Part shown: positions 31,652 through 44,087 of the stretch, one piece after another
How the letters are laid out: every line of letters begins with the position of its first letter
Position numbering within the stretch: the stretch's first letter is position 1
Assembly (NCBI GenBank): GCA_973895155.1
Contig: OZ316893.1
Location: 6,200,001 to 6,264,000, forward strand
Length of the DNA stretch: 64,000 bases
Direction of reading: 5' to 3'
Source: Marsupella aquatica
Taxonomy: Eukaryota; Marchantiophyta
Translations under genes and position numbers: made by a program
The notes under the pieces: model-generated
Seen by the model: only the letters and a program-made list of their open reading frames with translations
Databases searched by the model: none
What the model was told of the DNA's origin: nothing

Positions 31652-32979
31652 TCAAAAACGGATTACGAAGGGGAAGACCAAGGCATTCACTATCGGTGGG
31701 TGCCCTCGCTCAATCTTTCCATTTCCTTCTGGGTTGTAGGCAGTAGTGAGTTTGAGCTTGATGTTGAACCGGTCGAAAAATTCTGCAGCCTCTTCAGAAT
31801 TCAACTCTCCTCTATCTGCTCTCATTTGCACAAAACAACCATGACGTGCTATAACGTCTTCAAGTATGAACCTGCATACTGCTTCTGTAGTGTTAGAGGT
31901 TAAAGCCCTTCCTTCAACATAAGAAGATAAATCTTCTCTTGCAAGGACAAGGTACTTTGCCCCCCTAATTCCCCATGGCATGTGCACCACATCTACTATC
32001 CACTGAAAATGCAAAGAAAGAGGACTAGTGGGATTAAGTCCATCTCTAAACTGAACTTTAGAGTAATACTGACAACTCTCACAAGATCCAACATAGGATT
32101 TTACATCCACATACATGCCTGACCACCAGTACCACCTTTGAACCCGCTCATAGGTAGCTCTAACTCCTTGATGTCCTGCTTCAACAGCATCATGAGAATC
32201 CCATAAGACTCTCTTCTTCTCTTCATCTGTATCAAGAACTCTACAAGAAACATGTCCTTTCTTCAAAGACCTTCTCCATAAAACACCATCCTTGAGCATG
32301 AACTTGTAAGCCTTCTTCCGTAATTGTTGAAACTTCTCTTCTTCATTTTAACAGGCCTTTGAAGAGTACTAAGGTACCTTCCAATCAAGAGCAACTCTCC
32401 AGAATAGAGCTCCTCTCGAAATGTTAAGACCTCAAACTCTCCATTCATTGCTTGAACTGCCTCCACTTCATTCTGATCATAGCGGGCTCTTGAAAGCATA
32501 TTTGCTACTGGATTATCTTTTCCAGCAATGTGTCGAAGCTCGGGGTTGATCATCCTAATAAAAGCTATCCAACGTAGCATAGCAATGTCTGGAGTATCAC
32601 AGTTAGCAATCATCCCTAAAAGTGGTAAACAATCAGTCTCAAGAATGATTTGTGCTCCAATCAAGTAGACTTTTTCTTGACACAAGGCTATCCTTGCTCC
32701 CCACAACTCTCGCTTGATTTGAGGGTAATGCCTTTGCCTTGCTGAAAAGATCTTAGCTCCAAACCTTGCTGCAAATCTTCTCCCCTTCTCATCATCCTGC
32801 CCTACCGCCCATCCAGCAGCATCAGGACTTGAATCTACAATGACAATGATGGGTCTTCCATCATAGCATAAGGGACGTAAAACAAGGGGGCTAAGTAAGG
32901 CCTCCTTTAACCTTTGCATAGCCTCCTTATGTGCCTCTGTCCAAACAAAGTGCACATTCTTCCTCAATAATCCGTACAA
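31652..32979 (-). pseudogene. Ty3-type RNase H and integrase fragment
   Basis: The higher-coordinate part (32263-32979) gives an RT end and RNase H (LYGLLRKNVHFVWTEAHKEA, VDSSPDAAGWAVGQ, LETDCLPLLGMI). The other part (31652-32299, another frame) gives integrase: GHQGVRATYERV, CESCQYYSK, then WIVDVVHMP, MRADRGEL and GNGKIERGH as likely D, D and E sites. The frame changes near 32300. It belongs to a different Ty3 lineage from the pol at 11835. Upstream RT and protease are missing. Confidence 0.75.
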
Positions 32980-33600
32980 AGGATCAACAATATGTGCAAA
33001 GTGAGGAATCCAAGAGAAAATGAAACAGGGATATCATCCGGACTCCTATTTAGATCCATGACTTCAATAAAGGACAAAGATGATGCACTCCCACTCCTCT
33101 CGGTATGACACCACTGGGTATATTATTGGCTCATTAGAAACCATAACAGCAGTTGCAAACTGAGCTCCAAAATGATAGGTTAGATGTTGCCTCATAGATG
33201 GTTTGTCTAAAAGATGGACTCTAATAAAAAATAGATTACGAAGTGGAAGATCAGGGATAACTCTCTCTCCTGGATTCATGATGGCTCTCCTATTCCTTTG
33301 CTATCCGGGCCAAAGGACGCCCCACCCCTATATTCCCAAAGAAACTTTATTCCCTAAGGTCCTATCTATAAGTCTACCACACATTCTTTTGCTATTCGGG
33401 CCAAAGGACGCCCACTACTATGTTCAAGGCACAAAAAAGCTTCACAACCTTGAATGATAAACACTGCGGAATGAGGGGAGAGTGCCCCTCACCACTTTAT
33501 TTATAGTGCACACCAAGAGGGCATGGATTAAGCCCAAGCACTTGGATGAAGGCCAAGTGTCAAACATCTAATACCTAAGAGTGTGCTAGTACTGTTCATA

Positions 33601-33835
33601 GTTGGTGAAACTACTTTTAGTAGGTGGAACTACCATGCGTTGGTGGAACTACTATACGTTGGTGGACCTACTATGCGTTGGTGGACCTATGTGCGTTGGT
33701 AGAACTACTGTAGTTGGTAGAACTACTATGCGCTGGTGGACCTATTGTGCGTTGGTAGAACTACTATGCGTTGGTGAATATTATTGTAGTTTGGTGGAAC
33801 TACTCATATGCATTGGTGGAACTACTATAGTCCGT
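33601..33835. repeat. Tandem repeat of about 19-20 bp
   Basis: About a dozen imperfect units of the type GTTGGTGGAACTACTATGC, in the LTR-like part of the element at 31208-33954. The copia LTR also has a short tandem array (GGTACAACTAC), of a different unit. Confidence 0.8.
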
Positions 33836-33958
33836 TAATATAGCTAAAGAAGTTTAATAAAGTCTAAATTTAATAATCTAACTACTAAATTACTTATATA
33901 ATCTATAGCATATTAAAACAAATAATTTTTTATAACTTAAGAGAAATCACGACACCGG

Positions 33959-35310
33959 AAAAACCCACCTAGCTGGGACTAGCTTTGTAACATTGACATG
34001 AGGAAGGGTTCGTCAATCAAACCGAGCGTACCACTCAAGAATGATCTCGATGTGGCTAGCGAAGTATGCCTTCCCGCCAATGTACATCGTCTTCCTTCGC
34101 CGCTCCATCTCTTCATGGAATTTCTTAGCGAAGTACGACGCCCACTTTCTAGGTCGATAGTTCTCGACCTGGATAACCTGGGCGGCAGAGATCTCCCCCC
34201 GGGGTTCCATCATGTGGAGGGCGTACCTTTGGAACTCCAGTCGCTCAGCTATCTTGGGGATGAGGCAGGTCCTCATCACGAACCCGTTGTCCACTGCTCC
34301 CTCTGAGGGAAAACTCAAGGATTGGTACTTGGCTCCCTTGCCCCCAGGAGCCCGTGATTCGACTCGATGGTCATCTTCGGGTAATCCAAAGATCATCTTG
34401 AGCCGTTCTTCCGTGAGGGACATATTCCTTCCCTGCAGCCGAGTATGTTGACGTGCGTCATCATAATTCTTGACGAATTCCGTCATGTCCTCCCCGTAGT
34501 ACCTGCAAGTGTTCCAGGGGAGAGAGGCAAGGTGCTCGAATCCCTGAGTCTTCAGGTACACCGCATGCTTGGGATGGAGGATGTTCTTATGCACGTTTTC
34601 CCCCATGCGGTGCATTGTCACCTTGGCCACGGCTACCGTGGCCAATGGTAACCCGGATGCAGTGGCGGGTTCCTTCCTCTTCTTCCCCCGTGACTGGCTC
34701 GGGGAAGGTGACACCTCCCCATCCTCTCGATCGGGCATAGGTAGTGCTACCGCCGTTAGTATTGGTCCTGGGGTGGCCACGGTCACCGTGTTGTCTGCTG
34801 GAGCTGCTCCTTGGGTCCGAGCATGGGGAGGGGATGATGTAGTGTCGGCCCCCTGAGTGTTTGCTCCTCTGGGCCGCCTGAGCAAGGGTGGGGTAGCCTC
34901 GTCGTCGTCGCTAAGGTCCACAACGTTGATGATGGAGCGTACTTGTACGGCTGGCGGGGCGATCGGTGGTGGGGGTTGCCTAGACTGAGGCCGAGACTGA
35001 GACTGAGACTGAGACTGAAGCTGAGCCTGAGCCTGAGCCTGAGTCTGCGTTGGTGCGGGTACGGGTATGGGGTCCACTGGGCTGGCGCCGGCCGTTGCGG
35101 GTCTAGTTCCCATGAAGCTCTGCAGGTGCTGGTAGAAGTTCTCCGAAGCAAGTACGGACGACCTTGTTGAACGGGTAGTGCTGGACTCGCTGTTGATGAT
35201 AGCCCGAACCTGAGCAGGGATGTGGTCGAAGTGATGTTGTTGCAAGTTGATCGTACCCGGGATATTGAAGACCTCGTCCGGAAGCCGAAGCAATGCTTCC
35301 CAGAAACCGA
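33959..35310 (-). pseudogene. LTR ORF fragment: N-terminal and central domains (composite element)
   Basis: The minus-strand frame 34013-35293 is open for 426 codons. It encodes LPDEVFNIPGTINLQQHHFD, the Gln-rich linker, VDLSDDDEA, GKKRKE and the whole central domain. It is broken on one side by the insertion at 31208-33954 and on the other by a junction at about 35310 with a diverged element, so the LTR start and its promoter are missing. Confidence 0.8.
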
Positions 35311-38300
35311 CAACGAGCGTTCACCAAGACAACGAGCGTAATGATGTTCATGAGGATGCTTCACACTTAAGTGGGGAGCTATGTGACACGGGTAACGTGT
35401 CACTTAACGGAACCCAGGTCGTAGATTAGGCCTTATACGGGCATTAGGACCGTAGCCATAGTGTAGAATAGCACGTGTAGCGGTCTGTTGCCATTATGAA
35501 TAGATTAGGAGTAGGTTAAAATGACCGAATAATTACGAGTTCAGGAAGAGGATTATTACGCACGACCGGTGGCGGAGTAAAAATCAGTTAGAAGAATCAC
35601 GCTTGGACCGAGGCGCCGACTTCAGCTCGTTATCAATGACCAAAACGGCCTGGCCTTCTCACGCTTGGGATCATCCTGGCACCTCCATAAGAGAGGAGCC
35701 GATGGTGCTGCGGGCCATTTGCTCATGTCTATTTTTTTTGAATTCGTGGACGTCGCCACCCACTCGCCCTTCTGATCGAATCAAGTCGACCTTTACAAGG
35801 AGATTAGCGAGGGAGAAGAGCGGAATGTGGCGAGATTTAGTCAGGACGAGCGAGGCCTCCACGAGAAAGAGGACCAGCCGGGTGGGAACGCGGACTCAAC
35901 AAACCGGACTACGAGCCGATTACGAACAAAGATACGCGAAGCTGGTGACCAAGGTAGCACTGGTTAATTGCGAAAGGATAGCCATCACCAGGGATTCCAG
36001 CTACAACGAGCTGCGAGACTACATCATTGAGCTATATCTCAGCGAGGAGGGGCTTAGATCGGTAGCTGAGGCGATTCTTGAGGTTCCAGCGAAGTTCTTT
36101 AAGCTGAAGGGCAGCCAGCGGCTTACTCAAGCGGAGTTCGACAAGATTCCAGGGTACCTAGACCAGCAGATCGCAGCCGAAAAGAGCCAAGAAGACATCA
36201 GCAAACAACAGGAAGCGGCGCGTAATCTTATGTTCCTCGGGGAAAGCTCCAACGCCTTCAACTGGGATATGGCTACCCCGATACCACCGGTGCCTCAGCC
36301 GATGACCACCGGCGTACCGCCGAACAGGTCCCAAGTCCGTCCAGTAATCAACACAGAGTGTTCTTCGGGTTTCGAGCAAGCTAGTCCGCAACTCGAACAG
36401 CGTCCTCGTAAGCGGCCAAGGACTACGACAGCCCCCGAATCAACAACGCGGACCAACGCCACGCCTGCACCTGCCCCGGTAAACCCCTCGACCAACCAGA
36501 CCCGACGGCCCCCGGATAACCCGAAGTCCAACTTATTACAGGTAATCCACGTCCTCGAAGTAGTCTGGATCGCGATCAAGAAACTCGAACATGCGGACTA
36601 TCTAAAGGAGCACCAGTTGGAGCAGTTCACTCACTTGCTTTGGAGGCCGTGCGCCGCCGGGCCGAAGGAGATTTGTGAGTTCATCTCCAATTTCGACACT
36701 GACGCGTCGACCACCAAGGTTTCGGGGCACGCCTTATCACTCATGGAGCATCGGTTAACGCAAATCTTCTGCCTACCTACCGGGCCAGTGCCGGTGGAAA
36801 TCTGAATTCGGGATAAGGAGTATACGCCGCGGCACTTCAAACCCGAGGGTAAGACAGACAACGGATACAAGCAGGGGGTGTGCACCAACTTAACCTGTAT
36901 GGAGCGGCTTAACTTCATACAGACTACCCTACACATGATTGAGCCACGATCCGAGATTTCCCTCTGCACGATCGTGCAGGTGGAACAGTACAAACAACGA
37001 AACTGGGCCCAATTCTTCTACCGAAGATTCTTAGGGGAGCTGAAGCGGGCTCAGGGTGGTATGGCTATTGGGGGGAAGACTTACTTAGGAAGTCATATCG
37101 CCATTATCCTCGCCTGGTACAAGGCACGGCGGGAGGCCAGAGGAAAGAATATGGCCACCCCCGCCCCGGAGGAGGCAACCCCGAGCACGCGGACTACCGT
37201 CCCTCGGGCAAACCCCGAGCCGGAAGCCCCGACTAATACTCCGCCACCTCCTCCTGTGGAAATTCCGCCGCCCCCTTCCGTTGAGCCTCCACTACCCGCA
37301 GTACAACCACCCCCAATCCCTCCACCACCTGAAGATATCTTCCCCTCCCCAGCACTGACTACAGAGGAGATCGTTGCTCCACCCGAGGAGCCACCGGTAC
37401 CCGAGAGGATGGAGGACTACCAAGTAGCCCCGGGGACCATGGCCTACGACCTGGTCCTGAAGTTTAGCCAGACTATGTCTGGGGAGCTGGCAACATATAT
37501 CGGACAACAAGTCTCGGCGTACTTTCAACCAGCCTTCTTCATGTTAGAGCACCAACCACGGATCGTAAGCCGCTTGGAAGAAGAACTCATGGCGAAGGGG
37601 AATGAGATCGGGCGCCTCCAGATGCTGGTAGAGCACCTCGAGGAGGAGGCAACAACCCGCCGTGAGGAGTTAGTCCGCACCGTCGAACAGAGGGACGGAC
37701 TAACCCAGGAGTTAAGCGGAGCGCAGGCCGAACTCAAGAAGTTGGACGACACCATGCTTCAATTATGCTCAGAATCTTTGGCTCGGGTTACCAACCTGAC
37801 CGACCTCAACAAACAATTCCTATAGGCAGCACAGCAGGTGGCTAGTCTCTCTGCCGAACGAGATAAATTGCTAGCGTAGGACCAGATCCATCGCGACTCC
37901 ATCGACCAGCTCAATCTGGAGGTAGCGCGGCTCTAGACCGAGGCCGATGAAGCTGCAAATGAGGCGGAGGAGGCGGTACAGGACAACAAGGCCTTGCAGG
38001 ACCGCATTACCCTGCTCGTCCTCCAGCGGGGAAAACCTGGGCCCACCTCTGATCAAGGCGGCTTGAGGTCTCGTCCCGACAAGGGGACCAGCCCTGGTCC
38101 AACCACTGCACACACGTAAGGGGTAGTTAGCGAAGGGTGGAAGCAGGTGCCGCGCGAGGCAGTTAAGTCAACGACATCTTTTGGTTAGGCGTAACGACAG
38201 AATGACGGTTATTAGGCACCGATTAGCGGCAGTAAGAAGAATTAGGGCCGGATCAGTTAGGATCAGCCAACATAGGATGGAGTCCATCAACGGACTAGAG

Positions 38301-39101
38301 TTTGTCAGTAGGATTGGCCGCTGCCATCCCGGTCGGCACCTTGTCGTCGACGGTCAACCAGTCAGTGCGGTGCGGCCAGTAGTCAGTAGGTAGTTAGTCA
38401 GTAGGTAGTATCCCGGAAGGCAGTATCCTCCGGCTCTCCTCCGCGATTGTAGTATTTAGGCTTCCCCTTCCGCTATGGAAAGGGGAGAAGGCTTAGTTAT
38501 CTCAGCAGAAGAGAGGTGAGGCACGGGGAGTCCCGGCCTGAGCAGGGTCAGAGCGCATCAAGGAGTGAGAGCCAGAGTCGAGCTTGCTGGGCAAGTGCGA
38601 GGCAGGGCCTCGTAGAGACTGGGCATCGACTGCTGTTGGGCCCGCTGACCCCCTTTGAAGTCGAGTCAACCATGTAAACTGATGCTTCGCTGAGTAAATG
38701 TAGTCTTTTCCCCCTAATGTTTCCGCAAGTAACTGGTGTTGTGTGTATACTTTGTCTGGATAAAGACGCCATTTTAAGGGACGTACCGGGTGCGGACTAA
38801 TGGTAGGGATTGCCACTCATTGTATGTCACAAGGTCCTGTCGTGTCGATGGCTTGAAAGGCCCCAAGCCGGGAGTTAGTCCGAGTCACTAACTGAGGGAA
38901 TATTCCAGCGGTGGAAAACAAATATACCTATGACTAGTACAAATTATGCAGGTGTTATACCAGTAAGTAGATCGACTTAGCCCGACTTAGGGCTAATAGA
39001 GGTCACTACACACCTCCTTGCCCGAACCCTAACCCTTACTGGTGGTCGAGGTCGCACCATGGCACTAAACTGGATTTAAGGCCCTGGTTAGCGGCGTGAC
39101 A
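35311..39101 (+). mobile_element. Diverged Ty3 element: end of pol plus one 3.7-kb LTR
   Basis: About 70 bases of the pol end (NDVHEDASHLSGELC, compare DVREDASQLSRELC at the end of the pol at 15752) and a purine tract (AGTGGGGAGCT) precede an LTR at 35382-39101 that begins TGTGACACGG and ends GCGTGACA. It is distinct in sequence from the LTR at 5639 but has the same architecture, with an internal ORF. Its own 5' LTR and most of its interior were lost, together with part of the surrounding minus-strand element. Confidence 0.75.
35603..38119 (+). pseudogene. LTR-encoded protein, diverged paralogue
   Basis: Frames 35603-36805, 36878-37825 and on to the TAA at 38117-38119 correspond piece by piece to the protein at 6106-8748. 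The central domain has KLEHADYLKEHQLEQFTHLL, LSLMEHRLTQIFCLP, LHMIEPRSEIS and KTYLGSHIAIILAWY; a Pro-rich linker and a coiled coil follow. The SUMO-motif-like acidic block and CPCPNPD are not seen. It is broken by a stop and shift near 36805-36880 and by TAG codons at 37823, 37877 and 37934, probably from CAG. Low identity with the same layout shows that this LTR ORF is an old part of the family. Confidence 0.75.
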
Positions 39102-39650
39102 ACGGGAAACACCACCGCCATCCAAGCCGCGACCTTCTCTTGGTCCACCTCGATACCCCGTTTGGACACACAATGCCCGAGTAACACTCCCTCCTCTACC
39201 CCAAAAAAGCATTTAGCGGGATGTAGTTTGAGGTTAACCTCTCGGCATCGTTGCAACGTACGTCTTAGGTGTTTGGGGTGCATGGCGACAGTTCCAAAGA
39301 TGGCGAAGTCGTCGATAAATATCTCCAGAAATTCCCGTAGGAAATCATGGAAGATATTCATCATGAGTCGCTGAAACATGGCGGGAGCGTTACACAGTCT
39401 GAACGGCATTCTCCGAAATGCGAAAGTCCCCCATTCCGTAGTGAACGTTGTTTTGAGCTGATCCGAGAGGCAAATCCAGATTTGGTTATAACCCGAATAC
39501 CCGTCAAGGAATGTATAAATTTCATTTCGGGCTACCATATCTAGAACCATATCCGTGAATGCTAATGGGTAATGGTCTTTTCGGGTCGCGTCGTTCAGCT
39601 TACGATAGTCCTGACAAATCCGGATCTTAGGTTTTCCGTCCGTTCCCTAA
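39102..39650 (-). pseudogene. Ty3 reverse transcriptase fragment
   Basis: The minus strand encodes TFLDGYSGYNQIWICLSDQL through FRRMPFRLCNAPAMF and the active site FIDDFAIFG, very close to residues 490-640 of the pol at 11835. It is all that remains of the interior of the composite element; both ends are abrupt (39102 against the diverged LTR, about 39650 against LTR ORF sequence). Confidence 0.8.
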
Positions 39651-41590
39651 ACATCGTCTTCCTTCGCCGCTCCATCTCTTCATGGAATTTCTTAGCGAAG
39701 TACGACGCCCACTTCCTAGGTCGATAGTTCTTGACCTGGATAACCTGGGCATCGGAGATCTCCCCTCGGGGTTCCATCATGTGGAGGGCGTACCTTTGGA
39801 ACTCCAGTCGCTCAGCTATCTCGAGGATGAGGCAGGTCCTCATCACGAACCCGTTGTCCACTGCTCCCTCTGAGGGAAAACTCAAGGATTGGTACTTGGC
39901 TCCCTTGCCCCCGGGAGCCCGTGATTCGACTCGATGGTCACCTTCGGGTAATCCGAAGATCATCTTGAGCCGTTCTTCTGTGAGGGACATATTCCTTCCC
40001 CGCAGCCGAGTATGTTAACGTGCGTCATCATAATTCTTGACAAATTCCGTCATGTCCTCCCCGTAGTACCTGCAAGTGTTCCAGGGGAGAGAGGCAAGGT
40101 GCTCGAATCCCTCAGTCTTTAGGTACACCTCATGCTTGGGATGGAGGATGTTCTTATGCACGTTTTCCCCCATGCGGTGCATTGTCACCTTGGCCACGGC
40201 TACCATGGCCAATGGTAACCCGGATGCAGTGGCGGGTTCCTTCCTCTTCTTCCCCCGTGACTGGCTCGGGGAAGGTGACACCTCCCCATCCTCTCGATCG
40301 GGCATAGGTAGTGCTACCGCCGTTAGTATTGGTCTCGGGGCGGCCACGGTCACCATGTTGTCTGCTAGAGCCACTCCTTGGGTCCAAGCATTGGGAGGGG
40401 ATGATGTAGTGTCGGCCCCCTGAGTGTTTGCTCCTCTGGGCCGCCTGAGCAAGGGTGGGGTAGCATCGTCGTCGTCGCTAAGGTCCACAACATTGATGAC
40501 GGAGCGTACTTGTACGGCTGGCGGGGCGATCGGTGGTGGGGGTTGGCTAGGCTGAGGCCAAGACTGAGACTGAGACTGAAGCTGAGCCTAAGCCTGAGCC
40601 TGAGCCTGAGTCTGCGTTGGTGCGGGTACAGGTATGGGGTCCACTGGGCTGGCACCGGCGGTTGCGGGTCTAGTTCCCATGAAGCTCTGCAGGTGCTGGT
40701 AGAAGTTCTCCGAAGCAAGTGCGGAGACCTTGTTGAACGGGTAGTGCTGGACTCGCTGTTGATGATAGCCCAAACCTGAGCAGGGATGTGGTCGAAGTGA
40801 TGTCGTTGCAAGTCGATCGTACCCGGGATATTGAAGACCTCGTCCGGAAGCCAAAGCAATGCTTCCTAGAAACGGATATATTTGTCTCCGTTGAAGAAGT
40901 ACCCAGATACCTCTGCTGGTCGGTAAAGCTCGCTCTGAGACGGGTAGTCAAAGTTAAGGATATAGTGGTGTCGTCTTGCTAGGCAGATGGCTCTCTCGTA
41001 CTCGCATTCGATTTTGTATCGGCATGGGTTGGCGTGTTTCAATGAGTCGGCCAAGTGTCTTCCGGTAGATAGGAACTGCGTCCAGAATCAAATGGCCGAA
41101 CTTGAGAGGATCGTGTGTGACATTCAGAGGAGATAGTAGTGGCGACTAAGAGAGAACGAGAGAGCTGGGGTCGAAGCTGGCGCATGGACTGATGGACTGG
41201 TGCACTACAAAGGGTCGGCTCCCTTTTTATACCTTGAGGGCTTGTCGATCCCCTGACATCTCCTCGTTGCCTATAGGCTGAACCGTTCACGCTTGTAGTG
41301 TGCCAGCCACTTTGTCGGTCTGAGTCACCGCGTGTCAGTGGACGCCTCCTGAAGTTCGTTATACGGACCTGAGGGAGGGGCCCCTCCACGCTCGTAACCC
41401 GGGCGTGCGAATGGCGACACGCCGCCAGTCTGAACATGAATTCCCCTTATTGACTAATGATTTCCTACTTATAATGGCTTCCTAAATACTATCGTTATGC
41501 TAATCATAGCGGCCTAAGATACCCCTAACGCGTGTGCTAAGCACGGTTTAGACCGAATTACTCATTACTCACCATACCGACGGTGTCACA
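39651..41590 (-). repeat. 5' LTR part of the composite element, with broken ORF
   Basis: The minus strand starts TGTGACACCGTCGG at 41590, has a TATA box (complement of 41221-41231) and the ORF ATG at 41123. The ORF then runs, with frame changes near 40860, 40490 and 40015, to the central domain at about 39650. The order matches 5639-7545 of the complete element. The rest of the LTR and the primer site are deleted. Confidence 0.78.
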
Positions 41591-44087
41591 TATGTCGGAG
41601 TTCATTCAGAACTTCGACGAGGCCCGTCAACAAACCCGGGCGCACGGGAGAGTGATGTGTCTCAATGAGGCAGGTCTAAAGATGATTTTTGGTTTACCCG
41701 AGGGGATAAACCGAGTAGAGTCACGGGCTCTTGGGGGCAAGGGAGCTAAATACCAGTTCTCTAGTTTCCCGCCCAAGGGGATAGTGGACAATGGGTTCTT
41801 AATGAGGACATGCCTCATCCCGGAGGTAGCAGAACGCCTGGAGTTCCAGCGGTATGCCCTCCACATGATGGAACCCAGAGGAGAAATATCGGCCGCTCAG
41901 GTCATCCAGGTGGAGAACTATCGGCCCAGGAAGTGGGCGCCCTTCTTCCTCAAGAAGTTCCACGAGGAGATGGAGCAGAGAAGGAAGACTTTGTACCTTG
42001 GTGGAAGGGCGTACTTTGCTAGCCACATTGAAATCATCATCGAGTGGTACGCTCGTTTCGACCACTGGAGCCTCCCGCGTCTCAACGAGCCCGAGCTGAC
42101 CCCGCCAAAATGGATGTTCCCAGCCCAGGTGAGGCGACCGCAGCCCGAGGCCCAAAGTCTGGCAGCTGCAAGTCCTGCTACCCCGGCCCCGCAACCCGCC
42201 GCTGCCGCCTCGCCAGGCATACCCCATTGACGTTATCGCGACCTTAGATGCGATCAATCGGGACAATGCAATCGAAGCCGGGCCGAATGAAGCCATACCC
42301 AAAGCAGATGCCACGGTAGCCGAGGGGATTCCGCCACCCCTCGCGGTGGTGCAGGAGAACCGCCCACCTCCAGTGGAATCAGCCCCTTCGACCGACTTAC
42401 CTCAAGGGCTGGATGTGTCCACTCCTACTCCCGCACAGGTTGGAGTCTGCCCGTGCCCGAATCCAGATGGACACAGTCTAGATCATCCGGAACTCTTTGC
42501 GTCGGGCACATTTCTGAACGGGTTGTTGGGAGATTTCTCGCAACAAATCTCTCGGGACACCGGGGAATACATGGCCCGGAGGGTGGCCTACTTCTTCAAC
42601 CAGGAGTTGGTTGCGGCTGTAAGGGCAGGACATGCGCAAGCAGAGACAGCGCAGAGAATAGAGCGATATTGGGTTGAGTCTGCCTCCCTGAAGGACGAAG
42701 TGGCAACCCTAGAGGCTGAACTCCAGCAACTACGGCCTCAGGTAACGGCCACGGAGGATCAAGTTGCCAAAGCTAAGGCCCGAGCAGCTTTAGCAGAACA
42801 GGCCAGGCTCGGAAAGGACATCGAGATCGCACGGCTCCGGGCCAAGATTGACGGTTTGAAGGGACAAACCGTCAGTTGGCAAAAGGATCTGGAGGAAGCT
42901 GACTCTAGATCTCAGCGGGACACAGCCGAGATTGACACCCTGAAGACAGAGGTGGCGCGGCTTCAAGGAGAAGCCACAAAACAGGCCCAGTTGGTGGATA
43001 AGCTGACGAGCGACACCCAGCAACTGGAGGAGGCATGCCAGGAGGCCGCGGAAGAGGTGGACGCGGTGAAGCGGGAGAAAGAATCTCTGCTGGACCAGGT
43101 CCAGCTACTCAAGCAGGACGCCGACAGACTCAGAAGGCAGCGGGATAGCCGCTCCCACTCAGGCGGTTTTGGCAAGCGTGCCAGGCATTAGCGGCGGAGT
43201 AGGATTAAAATAGAGTAGGAGTAGCTAAAGTAGGCTATAGGGACAAGCACCTGCCCTAGTTAAAGCAGCACGGCCATGCTGTACAACCTGCGTAGATTAG
43301 GATCTTCTAATAAGACAAGCCGTTTTCCGGCCTGACAGCCAGCTTAGTTAGGACCTTAGTTAGCAAATCTTTGGGCGAGAGGGCACTCTGTTCCTCGGCC
43401 CTTAATATTTAGTGCACCCCTCGGTAGAGGCAAGGCGGGGGATTTTTAGTCTTAGTGTTGGACATCTGCGGTATGTGCGGGGAGTCCCGACCTCTGGGAG
43501 TGAAAGAGTACCAAGGGGAGGGTGTAGGACTAAGCTTGCTGGGCAAGTGCGGAGCCAGGGTCCGTTGTAGTGTACACCCTTGGCCTTGGACCTGTTCATT
43601 CCAGAGCTTTCGGGTCAACTAAGTGTACGCATATGTCTCCTATGTAGTAAAATCCTTTCCCATTATTTCCTTCGTGTAAATCGAGATTGTATGCTTGTGC
43701 GTATGTATATGTGTGAATCTCGTGTATAGGTGCCAACGCTTGGCCAAACGCACTACCCAAGTCGTGCACGGGGTGCAGCTTGCGGGGAAGTGGTTGCGAG
43801 CCCGGGTTGAGTACCCATACCATCGAATCCGAATTGAAGGCGGACAACACGAAGGCTTAGAAGCCCATAAGCTGGGGTCGATCCTGCTATCGACTGAGGT
43901 ACGTTCCGATGGTGGAACACAAACCATACCTAAGAGGTGTCCGTATATGACAATAGGCGCACTTAGTGCTAGTTTATGTGAGTTAGGTGCATTCTATGCC
44001 TCCCTCCCTGCCCGAACCCTCATTTTGACAAAGGATGTGCCTGTCTAAGCCGAAGCCCGGGTTAAGGCCTAGGCTGACAACGTGACA
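41591..44087 (+). mobile_element. Plus-strand LTR, 3' part, with frameshifted LTR ORF
   Basis: From the TATGT target copy the ORF goes on from 22705: central domain (41596-42070), Pro/Ala linker, one frameshift near 42225, then CPCPNPD, DHPELF, coiled coil and a GFGKRARH tail ending at 43191. Non-coding LTR follows to the end CGTGACA at 44087. It is a third subfamily, closer to the one at 5639 than to that at 35382. Its 5' portion before 22588 is missing. It inserted into the FCP1-like gene that starts at 44088. Confidence 0.8.

Larger units (their letters stand above)
31208..33954 (-). mobile_element. Rearranged Ty3-type retroelement fragment
   Basis: The inserted block has TGTCCGG...ACGACA ends and a CCGG on both sides (31204-31207, 33955-33958); without it the host LTR ORF sequence reads on. 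Inside, on the minus strand, are: an LTR-like part (33240-33954) with CTATAAATA on the minus strand near 33500 and a tandem repeat, a short ATG-led ORF (33064-33279), RNase H and integrase pieces, then a second copy of the same short coding segment (about 31436-31660). No second LTR is seen on the left, so it is truncated or rearranged. The 4-bp duplication is short for an LTR element, so the ends are tentative. Confidence 0.55.
22706..41590 (-). mobile_element. Composite minus-strand Ty3 element with later insertions
   Basis: The right end, complement TGTGACACCGTCGG at 41590, is an LTR 5' end. The left end, complement of TGTCACGTCAGC at 22706, is an LTR 3' end. TATGT flanks both (22701-22705 and 41591-41595). 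Its own parts are the 3' LTR (22706-24410, 30952-31203 and 33959-35310), an RT fragment (39102-39650) and the 5' LTR (39651-41590). Most of the internal region is deleted. Foreign insertions inside are the copia element, the element at 31208-33954 and the diverged LTR piece at 35311-39101. Confidence 0.8.

Noticed and set aside
33601-33835. CRISPR array
   Set aside because: The units are adjacent imperfect tandem repeats without unique spacers, and the genome is eukaryotic. The same holds for the arrays at 55971, 51957 and 58528.
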